Below are positions 46,684 through 55,783 of a stretch of 64,000 nucleotides of DNA, piece after piece. The notes under the pieces are model-generated. The model was not told where the DNA came from, did no database searches, and was given only the letters and a program-made list of their open reading frames with translations. Origin of the DNA: Flavobacterium hibisci (lineage in GTDB: Bacteria > Bacteroidota > Bacteroidia > Flavobacteriales > Flavobacteriaceae); contig NZ_JAIQDW010000013.1 in the NCBI RefSeq assembly GCF_020026925.1, positions 80,824 through 144,823 on the forward strand. The letters run 5' to 3'. Position 1 is the first letter of the stretch, and each line of letters starts with the position of its first letter. Made by a program: the position numbers and the translations under genes.

Positions 46684-47684
46684 TGGAAAAAATAACTTTT
46701 TTAAATCCGGAATTTTTTTGGCTGTTTTTATTAATCCCAATTGCAATAGGATGGTTTTTCTGGAAACGCAATCAGCAATCGGCTACTTTAAAAATGAGTT
46801 CAACTCAGGGTTTTAAAAACAGCGAATCACTATTAACAAAATTAAAACCTTGTTTGTATGTTTTCAGGATTATCGCTCTGTGTTCTCTGATTGTGGCTTT
46901 AGCAAGACCGAGAACTGTTGACATCAGCAACGAAACTAAAACAACGAAAGGGATTGATATTGTAATGGCAATTGACGTTTCGGGAAGTATGCTTGCAAAA
47001 GATTTAAAGCCCAACCGTATGGAAGCTTTAAAAAGAGTTGCGGCTGATTTTGTTAACGAAAGACCAAACGACAGAATCGGAATTGTTTTATATGCCTCTG
47101 AAGCCTACACTAAAATACCTGTTACCAGCGATAAAGCCATCATTTTAGAAGCTATTAAGGAGATCAAATACGATAATGTATTACAGGATGGTACCGGAAT
47201 TGGGATGGGACTTGCAACGGCTGTAAACCGACTTAAGGATAGTAAAGCAAAAAGCAGGGTGATTATTCTTTTGACAGATGGTGTAAATAATGCGGGATTC
47301 ATTGAGCCGGAAACAGCTTCTGACATTGCAAAGCAATATGGGATAAAAGTATATACTATTGGAATCGGGACTAACGGAATGGCTGAATTTCCTTATGCAT
47401 ATGCCCCAAACGGCGGTTTCTTGTTTAAAATGCAAAAAGTAGAGATTGATGAACAGTTACTGAAAGGTATCGCCAAAAAAACGGATGGAACCTATTTTAG
47501 AGCCACCAGTAATGATAAACTGGCTGAAATATACAACTCAATAAACAAATTAGAAACTACTGAAATTCAGGAATTAAAATTCTACGATTACGATGAAAAA
47601 TACAGGTTTTTTGTTTTGTTATCAGGAATATTATTGTTGTTGGAAGTGGGTTTAAGAAACACTGTTTACAGAAGCTTCATTTAA
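46683..47684 (+). CDS. batA: VWA-domain membrane protein BatA
   Basis: The 333-residue protein has hydrophobic segments near residues 9-25 and 55-72 and a third at the C-terminus (about 307-325). The VWA domain between has an intact MIDAS, AIDVSGSM (DxSxS), with a Thr site in TDGVNNAG. It is a predicted Bat-complex component in the inner membrane, likely a client of MoxR. The start overlaps the preceding gene. Confidence 0.92.
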   Translation: MEKITFLNPEFFWLFLLIPIAIGWFFWKRNQQSATLKMSSTQGFKNSESLLTKLKPCLYVFRIIALCSLIVALARPRTVDISNETKTTKGIDIVMAIDVSGSMLAKDLKPNRMEALKRVAADFVNERPNDRIGIVLYASEAYTKIPVTSDKAIILEAIKEIKYDNVLQDGTGIGMGLATAVNRLKDSKAKSRVIILLTDGVNNAGFIEPETASDIAKQYGIKVYTIGIGTNGMAEFPYAYAPNGGFLFKMQKVEIDEQLLKGIAKKTDGTYFRATSNDKLAEIYNSINKLETTEIQELKFYDYDEKYRFFVLLSGILLLLEVGLRNTVYRSFI

Positions 47685-47689
47685 TTTTG

Positions 47690-47772
47690 AAAAAATTAAA
47701 AAATTCCAAAAATGAAATTCCAAAAAACAAATTGGAATTTGGAATTTGGAATTTTTAAAATTGGAATTTAAA
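47690..47772. repeat. AATTCCAAATT-type dispersed repeat
   Basis: The spacer between batA and batB contains AAATTCCAAAAA units facing TTGGAATTTGGAATTT units, making an imperfect hairpin. Similar units occur at 53660-53768 and 22168-22222. Confidence 0.7.
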
Positions 47773-47779
47773 AACATTT

Positions 47780-48814
47780 ATGGAACTAGACGAAAAAAAA
47801 TATTTATATCTATTATTTCTCATCCCGATTGTGGCATGTATTTTTCTTTTTAATCTGTATTGGAAAAGAAAAAAACAGCGTGAGTTTGGTGATTTGGAAA
47901 TGGTAAAAAAACTAAGCCCGGAACGTTCTGTTTTTAAACCGGTTTTAAAGTTAGTATTATTTCTTTTTGCATTAGCCTTTCTGATTATTGGACTGGTTAA
48001 TCCAAAAATTGGTACCAAGATGGAAACTGTAAAACGTGAAGGAATTGATATTGTTTTTGCTGTTGACGTTTCAAAAAGTATGCTGGCTGAGGATGTTGCA
48101 CCGAGCCGTTTAGAAAAAAGCAAACAATTGGTTTCTCAGATTATCAATAATTTAGGCAGCGACAGGATCGGAATTGTAGCTTATGCCGGAAGCGCTTTCC
48201 CAGTCTTACCAATTACAACAGATTACGGTGTCGCTAAAATGTTTCTGCAAAGTATGAATCCCGGAATGGTGTCATCACAAGGGACCTCACTTGACGAAGC
48301 GATTAAATTATCAGCAACCTATTTCGATGAAAAAAGTAAAACCAGCAAACTTTTAATCCTTATTTCTGATGGAGAAGATCACTCTGAAGGTGCTGAAGCA
48401 GCTGCAGATGAAGCCAATAAAATTGGAATGAAAATCATTACTATTGGTGTTGGAACAGAAAAAGGAGCCACAATTCCGTTGAAGGAAAACGGTGTAGTCA
48501 GAAGTTATCAGAAAGACCAAAATGGTGAAACAGTTATTACAAAACTAAATCAGGAAGGTTTAAGAGCAATTGCAAAAGCAACCAAAGGCGGGTATGTTTA
48601 TGGAGGAAGTACAAAAGAAGTACTGGAATATGTAAAAAATGCCTTGAATAATATTCAGAAAACTGAGTTTGAAGCAACACAAATGGCAGAGTTTCAATCG
48701 CAGTTTCAATGGTTTTTAGGCTTTGCCTTTTTCCTGTTATTTCTGGATATCTTTTTATTGGAAAGAAAAACAAACTGGATAAACGAGTTGAATTTATTTA
48801 ACGAAAAGAAATAA
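47780..48814 (+). CDS. batB: VWA-domain membrane protein BatB
   Basis: The 344-residue protein has transmembrane segments near 10-26 and 57-75 and a C-terminal one near 310-328. The VWA domain shows FAVDVSKSM (DxSxS MIDAS) and ISDGEDHSEGA. It resembles batA, with which it probably forms a membrane pair. Confidence 0.92.
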   Translation: MELDEKKYLYLLFLIPIVACIFLFNLYWKRKKQREFGDLEMVKKLSPERSVFKPVLKLVLFLFALAFLIIGLVNPKIGTKMETVKREGIDIVFAVDVSKSMLAEDVAPSRLEKSKQLVSQIINNLGSDRIGIVAYAGSAFPVLPITTDYGVAKMFLQSMNPGMVSSQGTSLDEAIKLSATYFDEKSKTSKLLILISDGEDHSEGAEAAADEANKIGMKIITIGVGTEKGATIPLKENGVVRSYQKDQNGETVITKLNQEGLRAIAKATKGGYVYGGSTKEVLEYVKNALNNIQKTEFEATQMAEFQSQFQWFLGFAFFLLFLDIFLLERKTNWINELNLFNEKK

Positions 48815-48854
48815 TTGTTCTGACAAATCGGGAGCAAAAAAATAAAAACACAGA

Positions 48855-49634
48855 ATGAAAAATTTACTTCTTTATATATTACTAACCTTTTCTTTGGCAG
48901 TTTCTGCTCAGGAAAAAGACAAAACATTGCCTGAAGCCAATGAAGAATATAAACAGAATAAATTTGTTGATGCAGAGGCAAATTACAGGATTTCACAATC
49001 AAAATTTCCTAAAAAAGCTACAGCTTCTTATAATTTAGGAAATACAATTTACAAACAAAACCAGGCATCAGAAGCAAAATATGCTTATGCAAAGGCTATT
49101 AAAAATGCCAAAACCAGACCTGAAAAACACAAAGCTTTCCATAATTTAGGAAATGTTTTTATGAAAGAAAAAGATTATACTCAGGCTGTTGAAGCTTATA
49201 AAAACGCTTTGCGTAACGACCCTAGTGATGATGAGACACGTTACAATTATGCTTTAGCCAAACAAAAACTAAAAGAAAACCCTCCGAAAAACGACAAGAA
49301 TAAGGACAAGAATAAGGACAAGGATAAAAAGGACGATAAAAAAGACGATCAGAAAAAGGACGGCGACAATAAAGATAAAAAAGACGGCAAAGACGATCAG
49401 AAAAAAGACGACAAAGGCGATAAGGACAAAGATAAAAAAGACGGTAAAAACGATCCCAAAAAAGATGATAAATCAAACAATAACGGAGAGCCAAAACCTA
49501 TGCCGGGAGGAATTTCAAAAGATCGTGTCCAGAATTTATTAGATGCGGTGAATAATGAAGAAAAGAAAATTCAGGATAAAGTTAATGCCCAAAAAGTAAA
49601 AGGAAGTCCTAAAAAAGCAGAAAAAGACTGGTAG
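48855..49634 (+). CDS. batC: TPR protein BatC
   Basis: The 259-residue protein has a signal peptide ending AVSAQ and TPR motifs (about 35-135; SYNLGNTIYKQNQASEAKYAYAKA, HNLGNVFMKEKDYTQAVEAYKNAL). A very low-complexity Lys/Asp/Asn stretch follows (about 145-215, DNA 49285-49480), made of tandem KDKKDD-like codon repeats that could vary in length. The C-terminus is short and helical. It is a periplasmic partner of the VWA proteins. Confidence 0.88.
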   Translation: MKNLLLYILLTFSLAVSAQEKDKTLPEANEEYKQNKFVDAEANYRISQSKFPKKATASYNLGNTIYKQNQASEAKYAYAKAIKNAKTRPEKHKAFHNLGNVFMKEKDYTQAVEAYKNALRNDPSDDETRYNYALAKQKLKENPPKNDKNKDKNKDKDKKDDKKDDQKKDGDNKDKKDGKDDQKKDDKGDKDKDKKDGKNDPKKDDKSNNNGEPKPMPGGISKDRVQNLLDAVNNEEKKIQDKVNAQKVKGSPKKAEKDW

Positions 49635-49775
49635 AATTGTTATTGTTTTTGGTTAATTGTTTTTCTGATTTAATAAAAACAGTTTACCATTTCATCTAAA
49701 TTAAAAGAATAAACTTTTAGAAGATAACAGAAACTATAAACTACTAACAACAAACAAAAATTGATTAAACAAGTA

Positions 49776-51524
49776 ATGAAAAGATATTTAATTCTATTAC
49801 TATTCACTTTTCAGGGACTTATGGCTCAGGTTCAGTTTGAAGCCAGGGTAAGCAAGAATACGCTTGGAGTTAACGAAAGACTCCGTATTGACTTTATCAT
49901 GAATGTTGATGGGGATAACTTTGACCAGCCTTCTTTTGAAGGTTTCAGGATTGTAGGAGGGCCAAGCCAGCAGATAAGTCAGTCATGGGTAAATGGAAGA
50001 AGTTCATTTCAGAAAATTTATTCTTATTTTTTGCTGCCGAATCAAAAAGGTACATTTACCATCAAACAGGCTTCAATTGAATATAATGGGCAGGTTTATA
50101 AAACATCTCCCATAAAAATAACGGTTACCAATGCAGTTCCACAAGAAAGAGATCCAAATTCACAACAACAGCATCAAGGGGGCGGAAATGAGATACTGAA
50201 TCTGATTGCGGAAATTTCCAAAACGAATCCTTATATAAATGAACCTATTACAGTGGTTTATAAATTATATTTTAATGGTATTGGTGTAACAGGATTTAAA
50301 GAACTGGCTAAACCTAAATACAAAGACTTTTGGAATCAAAATATTGACATCAAACAGCTTCAAATTGAAGAGGGAATGTACAAAGGTGAACGCTCTTACT
50401 TTGTAGTCCTTAAAAAAACGATTTTATACCCTCAAAAATCAGGAAAACTTACTATTGAACCGCTTTCTTTAGACATAGGAATTCAGGTACCAAGAGGCCG
50501 GAACATGTTTGGTCAGATGATGCTGGATGACGCAAACAAAACCGTTTCTGCCGGAGCCAAAACAATCAATGTAAGAGCACTTCCTGAGGCAAATAAACCT
50601 ATTGGTTTTACCGGAGCTGTAGGTAAATTTGATTTTACCGTTACCCCATCAAAAACTACCTTAAAAAGTGGAGAAAGCCTTGATTTGATTGTTAGTGCAA
50701 ACGGAACAGGTAACATGAAACTATTTACCTTGCCAAAACCAGTTGTACCTAATGCATTAGAAATGTATGATCCGGTTCATGACGAAAAAGTAAATACATC
50801 ACTTGCAGGAATGTCTGGAAAAATTTCGGACAAATATACCATCATACCTCAATTTAAAGGAAAGTATGCTATAAAACCAATGGAATTCTCGTATTTTGAT
50901 TTGAATTCCGGAAGCTATAAAACCATAACTTCTCCTGAAATCATGATTGATGTTTTGGATGGTCCTGTTCAGGCTGAAGCAGTGGCCTCACATACATCTA
51001 AAAATGTGATTACAAAATCAGAGCAATTTAAATATATCAAACCAAAAACGGTTTTAGTTTCGACTGCAAAAGATGATTTTTACGGCTCCGATTTATATTA
51101 CAGTTTATTGTTACTGCCTTTTGTCATTTTACCAATTATTGTAATTGCCAAGAAGAAAAAAGAGGCAATCGATAGTGATGTTACCGGTAACAGAATTAAA
51201 ATGAATAACAAACTGGCGAAGAAATATTTGTCTGAAGCCAAGAAACAGCTTAATAATAAAGAACCTTTTTATATTGCCCTTGAAAAAGCAATGCATAATT
51301 TCCTGAAAGCCAAATTACACATTGAGACCTCAGAAATGAGCAAAGACAATATTCGCAAATTGCTGTTATCAAGAAGTGTAAATCCGGAAACGGTTCAGAA
51401 CTTTATTAATTTGACCGAGAACTGCGAGTTTGCGAGATATGCACCTGCATCAGGCACATCTATCCAACAGGATTATGACAAAGCTGTTTTGATTATTTCG
51501 GAATTAGAAAAACAAATTATTTAA
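49776..51524 (+). CDS. batD: Oxygen-tolerance protein BatD
   Basis: The protein has 582 residues from MKRYLILLLFTF. A TTG five codons upstream is rejected because the signal peptide begins here. It has several beta-sandwich domains typical of BatD (VQFEARVSKNTLGVNERLRIDFIM, SKTNPYINEPITVVYKLYF, FDFTVTPSKTTLKSGESLDL), a transmembrane helix at about 446-462 and a cytoplasmic helical tail. BatD proteins are linked to aerotolerance in Bacteroides. Confidence 0.92.
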   Translation: MKRYLILLLFTFQGLMAQVQFEARVSKNTLGVNERLRIDFIMNVDGDNFDQPSFEGFRIVGGPSQQISQSWVNGRSSFQKIYSYFLLPNQKGTFTIKQASIEYNGQVYKTSPIKITVTNAVPQERDPNSQQQHQGGGNEILNLIAEISKTNPYINEPITVVYKLYFNGIGVTGFKELAKPKYKDFWNQNIDIKQLQIEEGMYKGERSYFVVLKKTILYPQKSGKLTIEPLSLDIGIQVPRGRNMFGQMMLDDANKTVSAGAKTINVRALPEANKPIGFTGAVGKFDFTVTPSKTTLKSGESLDLIVSANGTGNMKLFTLPKPVVPNALEMYDPVHDEKVNTSLAGMSGKISDKYTIIPQFKGKYAIKPMEFSYFDLNSGSYKTITSPEIMIDVLDGPVQAEAVASHTSKNVITKSEQFKYIKPKTVLVSTAKDDFYGSDLYYSLLLLPFVILPIIVIAKKKKEAIDSDVTGNRIKMNNKLAKKYLSEAKKQLNNKEPFYIALEKAMHNFLKAKLHIETSEMSKDNIRKLLLSRSVNPETVQNFINLTENCEFARYAPASGTSIQQDYDKAVLIISELEKQII

Positions 51525-51565
51525 ACCTAACGTCAAAGTTTACGAAAGGTTAAAATTTACAGAAA

Positions 51566-52312
51566 ATGAAAAATATAGTATATCTCTTTTTATTAATCTC
51601 ACAGGTTTTCTTTGCTCAGGGCAGTTTTGAAAAAGCAAATGCCTTATATCAAAAGGGAAAATACCAGGAAGCAGCACAAACTTATGAAAGCATTATTAAG
51701 GATGAAAAACAACACTCTGCCGAGTTGTATTTTAACTTAGGGAATTGTTATTACAAACTTAATAAAGTGGCCCTTTCGATTTATAATTATGAAAAGGCTC
51801 TTGTCCTGAAACCACATGATGCTGAAACTTTAAACAATCTCAAATTTGCCAAAAAACTCACAATAGACGAAATTAAAGAAGTCCCAAAGGTTGGTTTTGC
51901 AAAGCTGGTTCAGAATTTTACAGGTATTTTTAATTACAATACATGGGCTTGGATTTCGGTAGGAATTGCATTTGCTTTTCTGCTTAGTTTTATTGGCTAT
52001 TATTTTTCACAGCTTACACTTTCCAAAAGAATCTATTTTATCGGAATGTTTATTTTACTGTTTGCCTTATTATTAAGTGTTTCAGCAGGAATAACTGAAA
52101 AAGATCATTATAATAATGATCGTCCTGCAATCGTTTTTGCTGAAATGACAGAAGTACGAAGTGAACCTCAAAAAGGAGCATCAAGTATTTTCTTATTGCA
52201 CGAAGGTGCTAAGGTTTATGTAACCGAATCCCTTGAAAACTGGAAAAAAATTGAATTGACGGATGGCACCGAAGGCTGGATTGATGCTTCTGCTATAAAA
52301 GAAGTAAAATAG
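51566..52312 (+). CDS. batE: TPR and SH3 protein BatE
   Basis: The 248-residue protein has a signal peptide ending VFFAQ, TPR motifs at about 20-90 (ALYQKGKYQEAAQTYESII, LYFNLGNCYYKLNKVALSIYNYEKAL), two transmembrane helices at about 130-150 and 155-175, and a C-terminal SH3b-like domain (TEVRSEPQKGASSIFLLHEG). It is the last gene of the operon. Confidence 0.9.
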   Translation: MKNIVYLFLLISQVFFAQGSFEKANALYQKGKYQEAAQTYESIIKDEKQHSAELYFNLGNCYYKLNKVALSIYNYEKALVLKPHDAETLNNLKFAKKLTIDEIKEVPKVGFAKLVQNFTGIFNYNTWAWISVGIAFAFLLSFIGYYFSQLTLSKRIYFIGMFILLFALLLSVSAGITEKDHYNNDRPAIVFAEMTEVRSEPQKGASSIFLLHEGAKVYVTESLENWKKIELTDGTEGWIDASAIKEVK

Positions 52313-52321
52313 AAAATTATT

Positions 52322-52369
52322 ATACAAAAAGAGTCCGCTTCTGAGATAGAAACGAACTCTTTTTGTATA
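52322..52369. terminator. Bidirectional terminator between batE and gpsA
   Basis: The long stem ATACAAAAAGAGT / ACTCTTTTTGTAT has A and T runs within it and lies between convergent genes. Confidence 0.88.
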
Positions 52370-52387
52370 TCTTGAACTTTTTAATTC

Positions 52388-53383
52388 TTAATCTAAAGAT
52401 TCTGTTAGTTTTTTGAAAACAGTCTTGGCATTCTTTCCTTCATACAATACTGCATAAACCGCATCAATAATTGGTGTTTTGGCACCATAACCCTGATTTA
52501 ATTTATAAGCGCTTTTAGTTGCATAATATCCTTCGGCAACCATACTCATTTCCATCATAGCACTTTTTACAGTATACCCTTTTCCGATCATATTGCCGAA
52601 CATTCGGTTTCTTGAAAATACAGAGTATCCTGTTACCAGTAAATCCCCCAAATAAGCAGAATCATTGATATTTCGTTTCATTCTGTGTACTTTCTTGATA
52701 AATTTTCGCATCTCACGGATTCCGTTGCTCATCAATACAGACTGAAAATTATCGCCATATCCCAGACCATGTGCAATTCCGGCAGCTATTGCATAAATAT
52801 TTTTCAGCATTGCCGCATATTCAGTTCCGATGATATCATCTGAAATTTTAGCCTTTATATAATTACTGGATAAGGATTTTGCAACTGTACAGGCTTTCTC
52901 CGGATCACCGCAGGCAATCGTTAAATATGAAAGTCTTTCTAAAGCTACTTCCTCAGCATGACAGGGTCCTGTAATAACCCCTATATTGTAGTATGGAATA
53001 TCGTACTGAATGTGAAAATGTTCACCCACAATCAAACTTGTCTCAGGAACAATTCCTTTAATGGCTGAAAAGATAATTTTATTTTCAAGAGAAACTGTCA
53101 AATGTTCTAATTCAGCATTTAAAAAAGCAGAAGGAATTGCAAAAATAAGGTAATCTGCATATTCAATCGCTTCGTTTATATCGTTGGTTAATTTAAGTTT
53201 ATTGATATCAAACTCAACTGAACTCAAATAATTTGGATTATGTTTATATTTTAAAAGGTGCTCTATCGCAGCGTCATTTCGCATATACCACGAAATTTCA
53301 TCCAGGTTCACACACAGCATTTTTGCAATAGCTGTTGCCCAGCTCCCACCACCAATTACTGCAAATTTTAAATTTTGGCTCAT
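52388..53383 (-). CDS. gpsA: NAD(P)-dependent glycerol-3-phosphate dehydrogenase
   Basis: The 331-residue enzyme reduces dihydroxyacetone phosphate to sn-glycerol-3-phosphate for phospholipid synthesis. The N-terminal nucleotide motif is GGGSWATAIAKML, the middle element VITGPCHAEEVALE, and the catalytic Lys is in AAMLKNIYAIAAGIAHGLGYGDN. Length and motifs are standard. A consensus promoter lies directly upstream. Confidence 0.95.
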   Translation of the reverse strand: MSQNLKFAVIGGGSWATAIAKMLCVNLDEISWYMRNDAAIEHLLKYKHNPNYLSSVEFDINKLKLTNDINEAIEYADYLIFAIPSAFLNAELEHLTVSLENKIIFSAIKGIVPETSLIVGEHFHIQYDIPYYNIGVITGPCHAEEVALERLSYLTIACGDPEKACTVAKSLSSNYIKAKISDDIIGTEYAAMLKNIYAIAAGIAHGLGYGDNFQSVLMSNGIREMRKFIKKVHRMKRNINDSAYLGDLLVTGYSVFSRNRMFGNMIGKGYTVKSAMMEMSMVAEGYYATKSAYKLNQGYGAKTPIIDAVYAVLYEGKNAKTVFKKLTESLD

Positions 53384-53401
53384 TATTCAAATAATTTAGA
53401 G

Positions 53402-53433
53402 CAAAAGTACTTAATAATGCAGTAATATCACAA
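53402..53433 (-). promoter_or_regulatory. Predicted promoter of gpsA
   Basis: On the minus strand this reads TTG-N21-TACTTTTG, an exact consensus match 19 bp upstream of the start codon. Confidence 0.7.
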
Positions 53434-53616
53434 AATGTAATTTAAGAATTTTAAAAACAGCTTTAAATACAACGTTTTTAAAGAATTTCAAAAAAATGAA
53501 AAATATTTCTCCTCCTATACAATAAAAAACAAACAGTTGCGTTGTAAACTATTATTAATTAGATTATTAAATGAATTTAGTAAGAATTGAGTTAGTTAGT
53601 TTTGTTTTAGTATTTT
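53434..53616. other. Intergenic spacer, no gene seen
   Basis: This AT-rich stretch lies between the gpsA promoter and the terminator hairpin. A TAGTTTTG at about 53597 fits TAnnTTTG on the plus strand, but no gene or convincing structured RNA was found after it. Confidence 0.4.
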
Positions 53617-53652
53617 AAAAGGCGTTCCTAAATATATTAAGAACGCCTTTTT
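53617..53652. terminator. Terminator downstream of the alcohol dehydrogenase gene
   Basis: The 11-bp stem AAAAGGCGTTC / GAACGCCTTTT has A and T flanks. The minus-strand alcohol dehydrogenase transcript runs through the repeat at 53660 and reaches it about 120 bp after the stop codon. Confidence 0.75.
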
Positions 53653-53659
53653 GTTAATA

Positions 53660-53768
53660 TTGAATTTCTAAATTCCAAATTTGTGTATGGCATGAGGTCC
53701 AAACAAAAAATCCAAAAACTAATACCACAAAATTATTGGAATTTCGAATTTTAAAACTTGGAATTTAT
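53660..53768. repeat. AATTCCAAATT-type dispersed repeat
   Basis: The spacer contains AATTTCTAAATTCCAAATTT facing TTGGAATTTC and CTTGGAATTT, resembling 47690-47772. Confidence 0.65.
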
Positions 53769-53772
53769 TTTT

Positions 53773-54930
53773 TTAATAACTCATTTCTACAATAGATTTC
53801 ACTTTATCCAGCGTTACAAGCTGTTTTTCGCCTAAGCCTTTCCATCCCCTTTCTTCAAAACGGTCAACAATAAAATCTGCTGTTCTGCCGTAATCATTGG
53901 TGTACTGAGAAAGTTTAGTATCCATTCCCATAGTGTGGAAAAACTCTACGGTTTTATTTATAGCTTCTTTGGCAACTTCATCGTCTGAACCTGTTAAGTT
54001 GAAGATTCTCCTTCCGTATTGCGCTAATTTTCCTTTTTTAGTTTCAAACATCACTTTATATAAACTTGGACCAATAATTGCCAGAGTCCTTGCATGATCA
54101 ATTCCGTATAAAGCTGTCAGTTCATGGCCAATCATGTGCGTTGCCCAGTCGCTTGGAACACCTTTCTGTATTAATCCGTTTAAAGCCATTGTACAGCTCC
54201 ACATAAAGTTAGAAGCCAAAGTATAATCGGTTGGGTTTTCTACAACTCCTGGACCAACTTCTATTAAAGTCTGCAAAATTCCTTCTGCAATTCTATCCTG
54301 AAGAAAAGCATCGGTTGGATACGTTAAATATTGCTCCATAACGTGAGTATAAGCATCTACAATACCATTTTCAAGTTGTCTTTTAGGTAAAGATGCAATT
54401 ACAGTTGGGTCACAAATAGAAAATTGTGGAAATAACGCGCTTCCGCCTGAAGCTAATTTTTCCTGAGTCGCTTCGATCGTCACCACATATCCTGAATTCA
54501 TTTCACTCCCTGTAGCCGGAAGAGTCAAAATTGTTCCAAACGGCATTGCATTTTCTTTAATTAAAATTCTCTTTTGAAGAATATCAATCGGATTTCCTTC
54601 AAAATTAACTGCTGCCGAAATAAACTTTACACCATCAATAACAGATCCTCCTCCTACTGCGAGAATAAAATCGATTTTTTCAGCTTTAATAACATCAACC
54701 GCTTTCATTAAAGTTTCAAATCTAGGGTTTGGTTCGATTCCGCCAAACTCTACGATTTCAAAACCTTTCAGATTACTGATTACCTGATCGTAAATTCCGT
54801 TTTTAAAAATACTTCCACCACCGTAAGCCAAAAGGATTTTAGCTTCTTTTGGAACTAAAGCCGAAAGTTTTTCTATTTGTCCTTTTCCGAAAATTAAATT
54901 TGTCGGATTGTATAATTCAAAGTTTAACAT
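53773..54930 (-). CDS. Iron-containing alcohol dehydrogenase, YqhD/butanol dehydrogenase type
   Basis: The 385-residue enzyme has the NAD(P) motif AVGGGSVIDGVKFIS, the entry LNFELYNPTNLIFGKGQI, and metal-ligand regions NGIVDAYTHVMEQYL, MIGHELTALYGIDHARTLAII. It reduces aldehydes with NADPH in the cytoplasm in its best-known relative, YqhD of E. coli. It is transcribed with the exported DJ-1/PfpI gene (4-bp gap) and opposite a LysR regulator, so a role in reactive-aldehyde removal is likely. Confidence 0.9.
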   Translation of the reverse strand: MLNFELYNPTNLIFGKGQIEKLSALVPKEAKILLAYGGGSIFKNGIYDQVISNLKGFEIVEFGGIEPNPRFETLMKAVDVIKAEKIDFILAVGGGSVIDGVKFISAAVNFEGNPIDILQKRILIKENAMPFGTILTLPATGSEMNSGYVVTIEATQEKLASGGSALFPQFSICDPTVIASLPKRQLENGIVDAYTHVMEQYLTYPTDAFLQDRIAEGILQTLIEVGPGVVENPTDYTLASNFMWSCTMALNGLIQKGVPSDWATHMIGHELTALYGIDHARTLAIIGPSLYKVMFETKKGKLAQYGRRIFNLTGSDDEVAKEAINKTVEFFHTMGMDTKLSQYTNDYGRTADFIVDRFEERGWKGLGEKQLVTLDKVKSIVEMSY

Positions 54931-54934
54931 CTGC

Positions 54935-55699
54935 TTATTTTTTTAATTGTGCCATTAATTTTTCAGCTACCAGTTTTGATGAAGCCGGATTTTGACCTGT
55001 AATCAACAAACCGTCTTCTACTGCATAAGGTGCCCAATCAGCTCCTTTTGAGTATTCGCCACCATTAGTTTTTAAAGCATCTTCCAATAAAAACGGAACC
55101 ACTTTTGTCAAACCAACACCTTCTTCTTCAGTATTTGAAAATCCGGTAACTTTCTTGCCTTTTACTAAATAAGAACCATCAATCTTTACATTTTTTAATG
55201 CTGCCGGAGCGTGACAAACAAAACTTACTGGTTTTTTATGATTGTAAAAAGATTCAATCAAAGCAATAGAATTTTGATCTACAGCCAAATCCCACATTGG
55301 TCCGTGGCCCCCCGGATAAAAGACTGCATCAAAATCTTTCTGATTCACATCTGTAATTTTATGCGTATGTTTCAATTTTTCCTGTAAAGCTAAATCCGCA
55401 TCAAAACGTTTAGTGTCTTCTGTAGCAGCACTAGGATCATTACTTTTTGGATCAATTGGCGGCTGGCCTCCTAAAGGGCTTGCAATTTCGACAACATATC
55501 CCTGATCTATAAGAGTATAATATGGCGCAGCAAATTCTTCTGTCCAAAATCCTGTTTTTTCACCTGTATCTCCTAATTTGTCATGGCTCGTAAGCACAAA
55601 TAATACTTTTTTCATCTTTTTTTTATTTAATTTTTGAGCAGTAACTGAAATGCTACTTGCTGTGAAAGCGATTATCGCAAATAATACTATTTTATTCAT
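54935..55699 (-). CDS. DJ-1/PfpI family protein with signal peptide
   Basis: The protein has 254 residues from MNKIVLFAIIAFTASS. An upstream TTG at 55717 overlaps the -7 element and is rejected. The nucleophile elbow is VSFVCHAPAAL with Cys, and the fold begins KKVLFVLTSHDKLG and contains FYPGGHGPMWDL, as in Hsp31/glyoxalase III-like type 1 glutamine-amidotransferase proteins. Relatives convert methylglyoxal to lactate or act as chaperones, and they are usually cytoplasmic. Here a signal peptide ends at VTAQ, so export is predicted. An internal ATG (MKKVLFVL) could give a cytoplasmic form. Confidence 0.87.
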   Translation of the reverse strand: MNKIVLFAIIAFTASSISVTAQKLNKKKMKKVLFVLTSHDKLGDTGEKTGFWTEEFAAPYYTLIDQGYVVEIASPLGGQPPIDPKSNDPSAATEDTKRFDADLALQEKLKHTHKITDVNQKDFDAVFYPGGHGPMWDLAVDQNSIALIESFYNHKKPVSFVCHAPAALKNVKIDGSYLVKGKKVTGFSNTEEEGVGLTKVVPFLLEDALKTNGGEYSKGADWAPYAVEDGLLITGQNPASSKLVAEKLMAQLKK

Positions 55700-55714
55700 T
55701 TGATTAATTTTAAA

Positions 55715-55722
55715 CAAATTTA
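55715..55722 (-). promoter_or_regulatory. -7 promoter element of the DJ-1/dehydrogenase pair
   Basis: TAAATTTG on the minus strand matches TAnnTTTG 16 bp upstream of the ATG at 55699. It decides against the longer TTG start. Confidence 0.45.
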
Positions 55723-55737
55723 CGGCTTATATGATAT

Positions 55738-55764
55738 TTGTAAAAATAAAATAAACTATGTTTG
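55738..55764 (+). promoter_or_regulatory. Predicted promoter of the LysR regulator gene
   Basis: TTG-N16-TATGTTTG is close to the consensus (spacing one base short), 20 bp upstream of the ATG. The two divergent promoters share about 60 bp, where a LysR dimer could act on both. Confidence 0.45.
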
Positions 55765-55783
55765 TTATAAATAAAATTATATC

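Noticed and set aside
49222..49494. Cys/Arg/Leu-rich minus-strand frame
   Set aside because: It is the complement of the low-complexity Lys/Asp tract of batC and has no independent support.
53434..53652. Possible small RNA ending at the hairpin 53617-53652
   Set aside because: A TAGTTTTG lies only about 15 bp before the hairpin, so any transcript would be nearly all terminator. The hairpin is better explained as the end of the alcohol dehydrogenase transcript.
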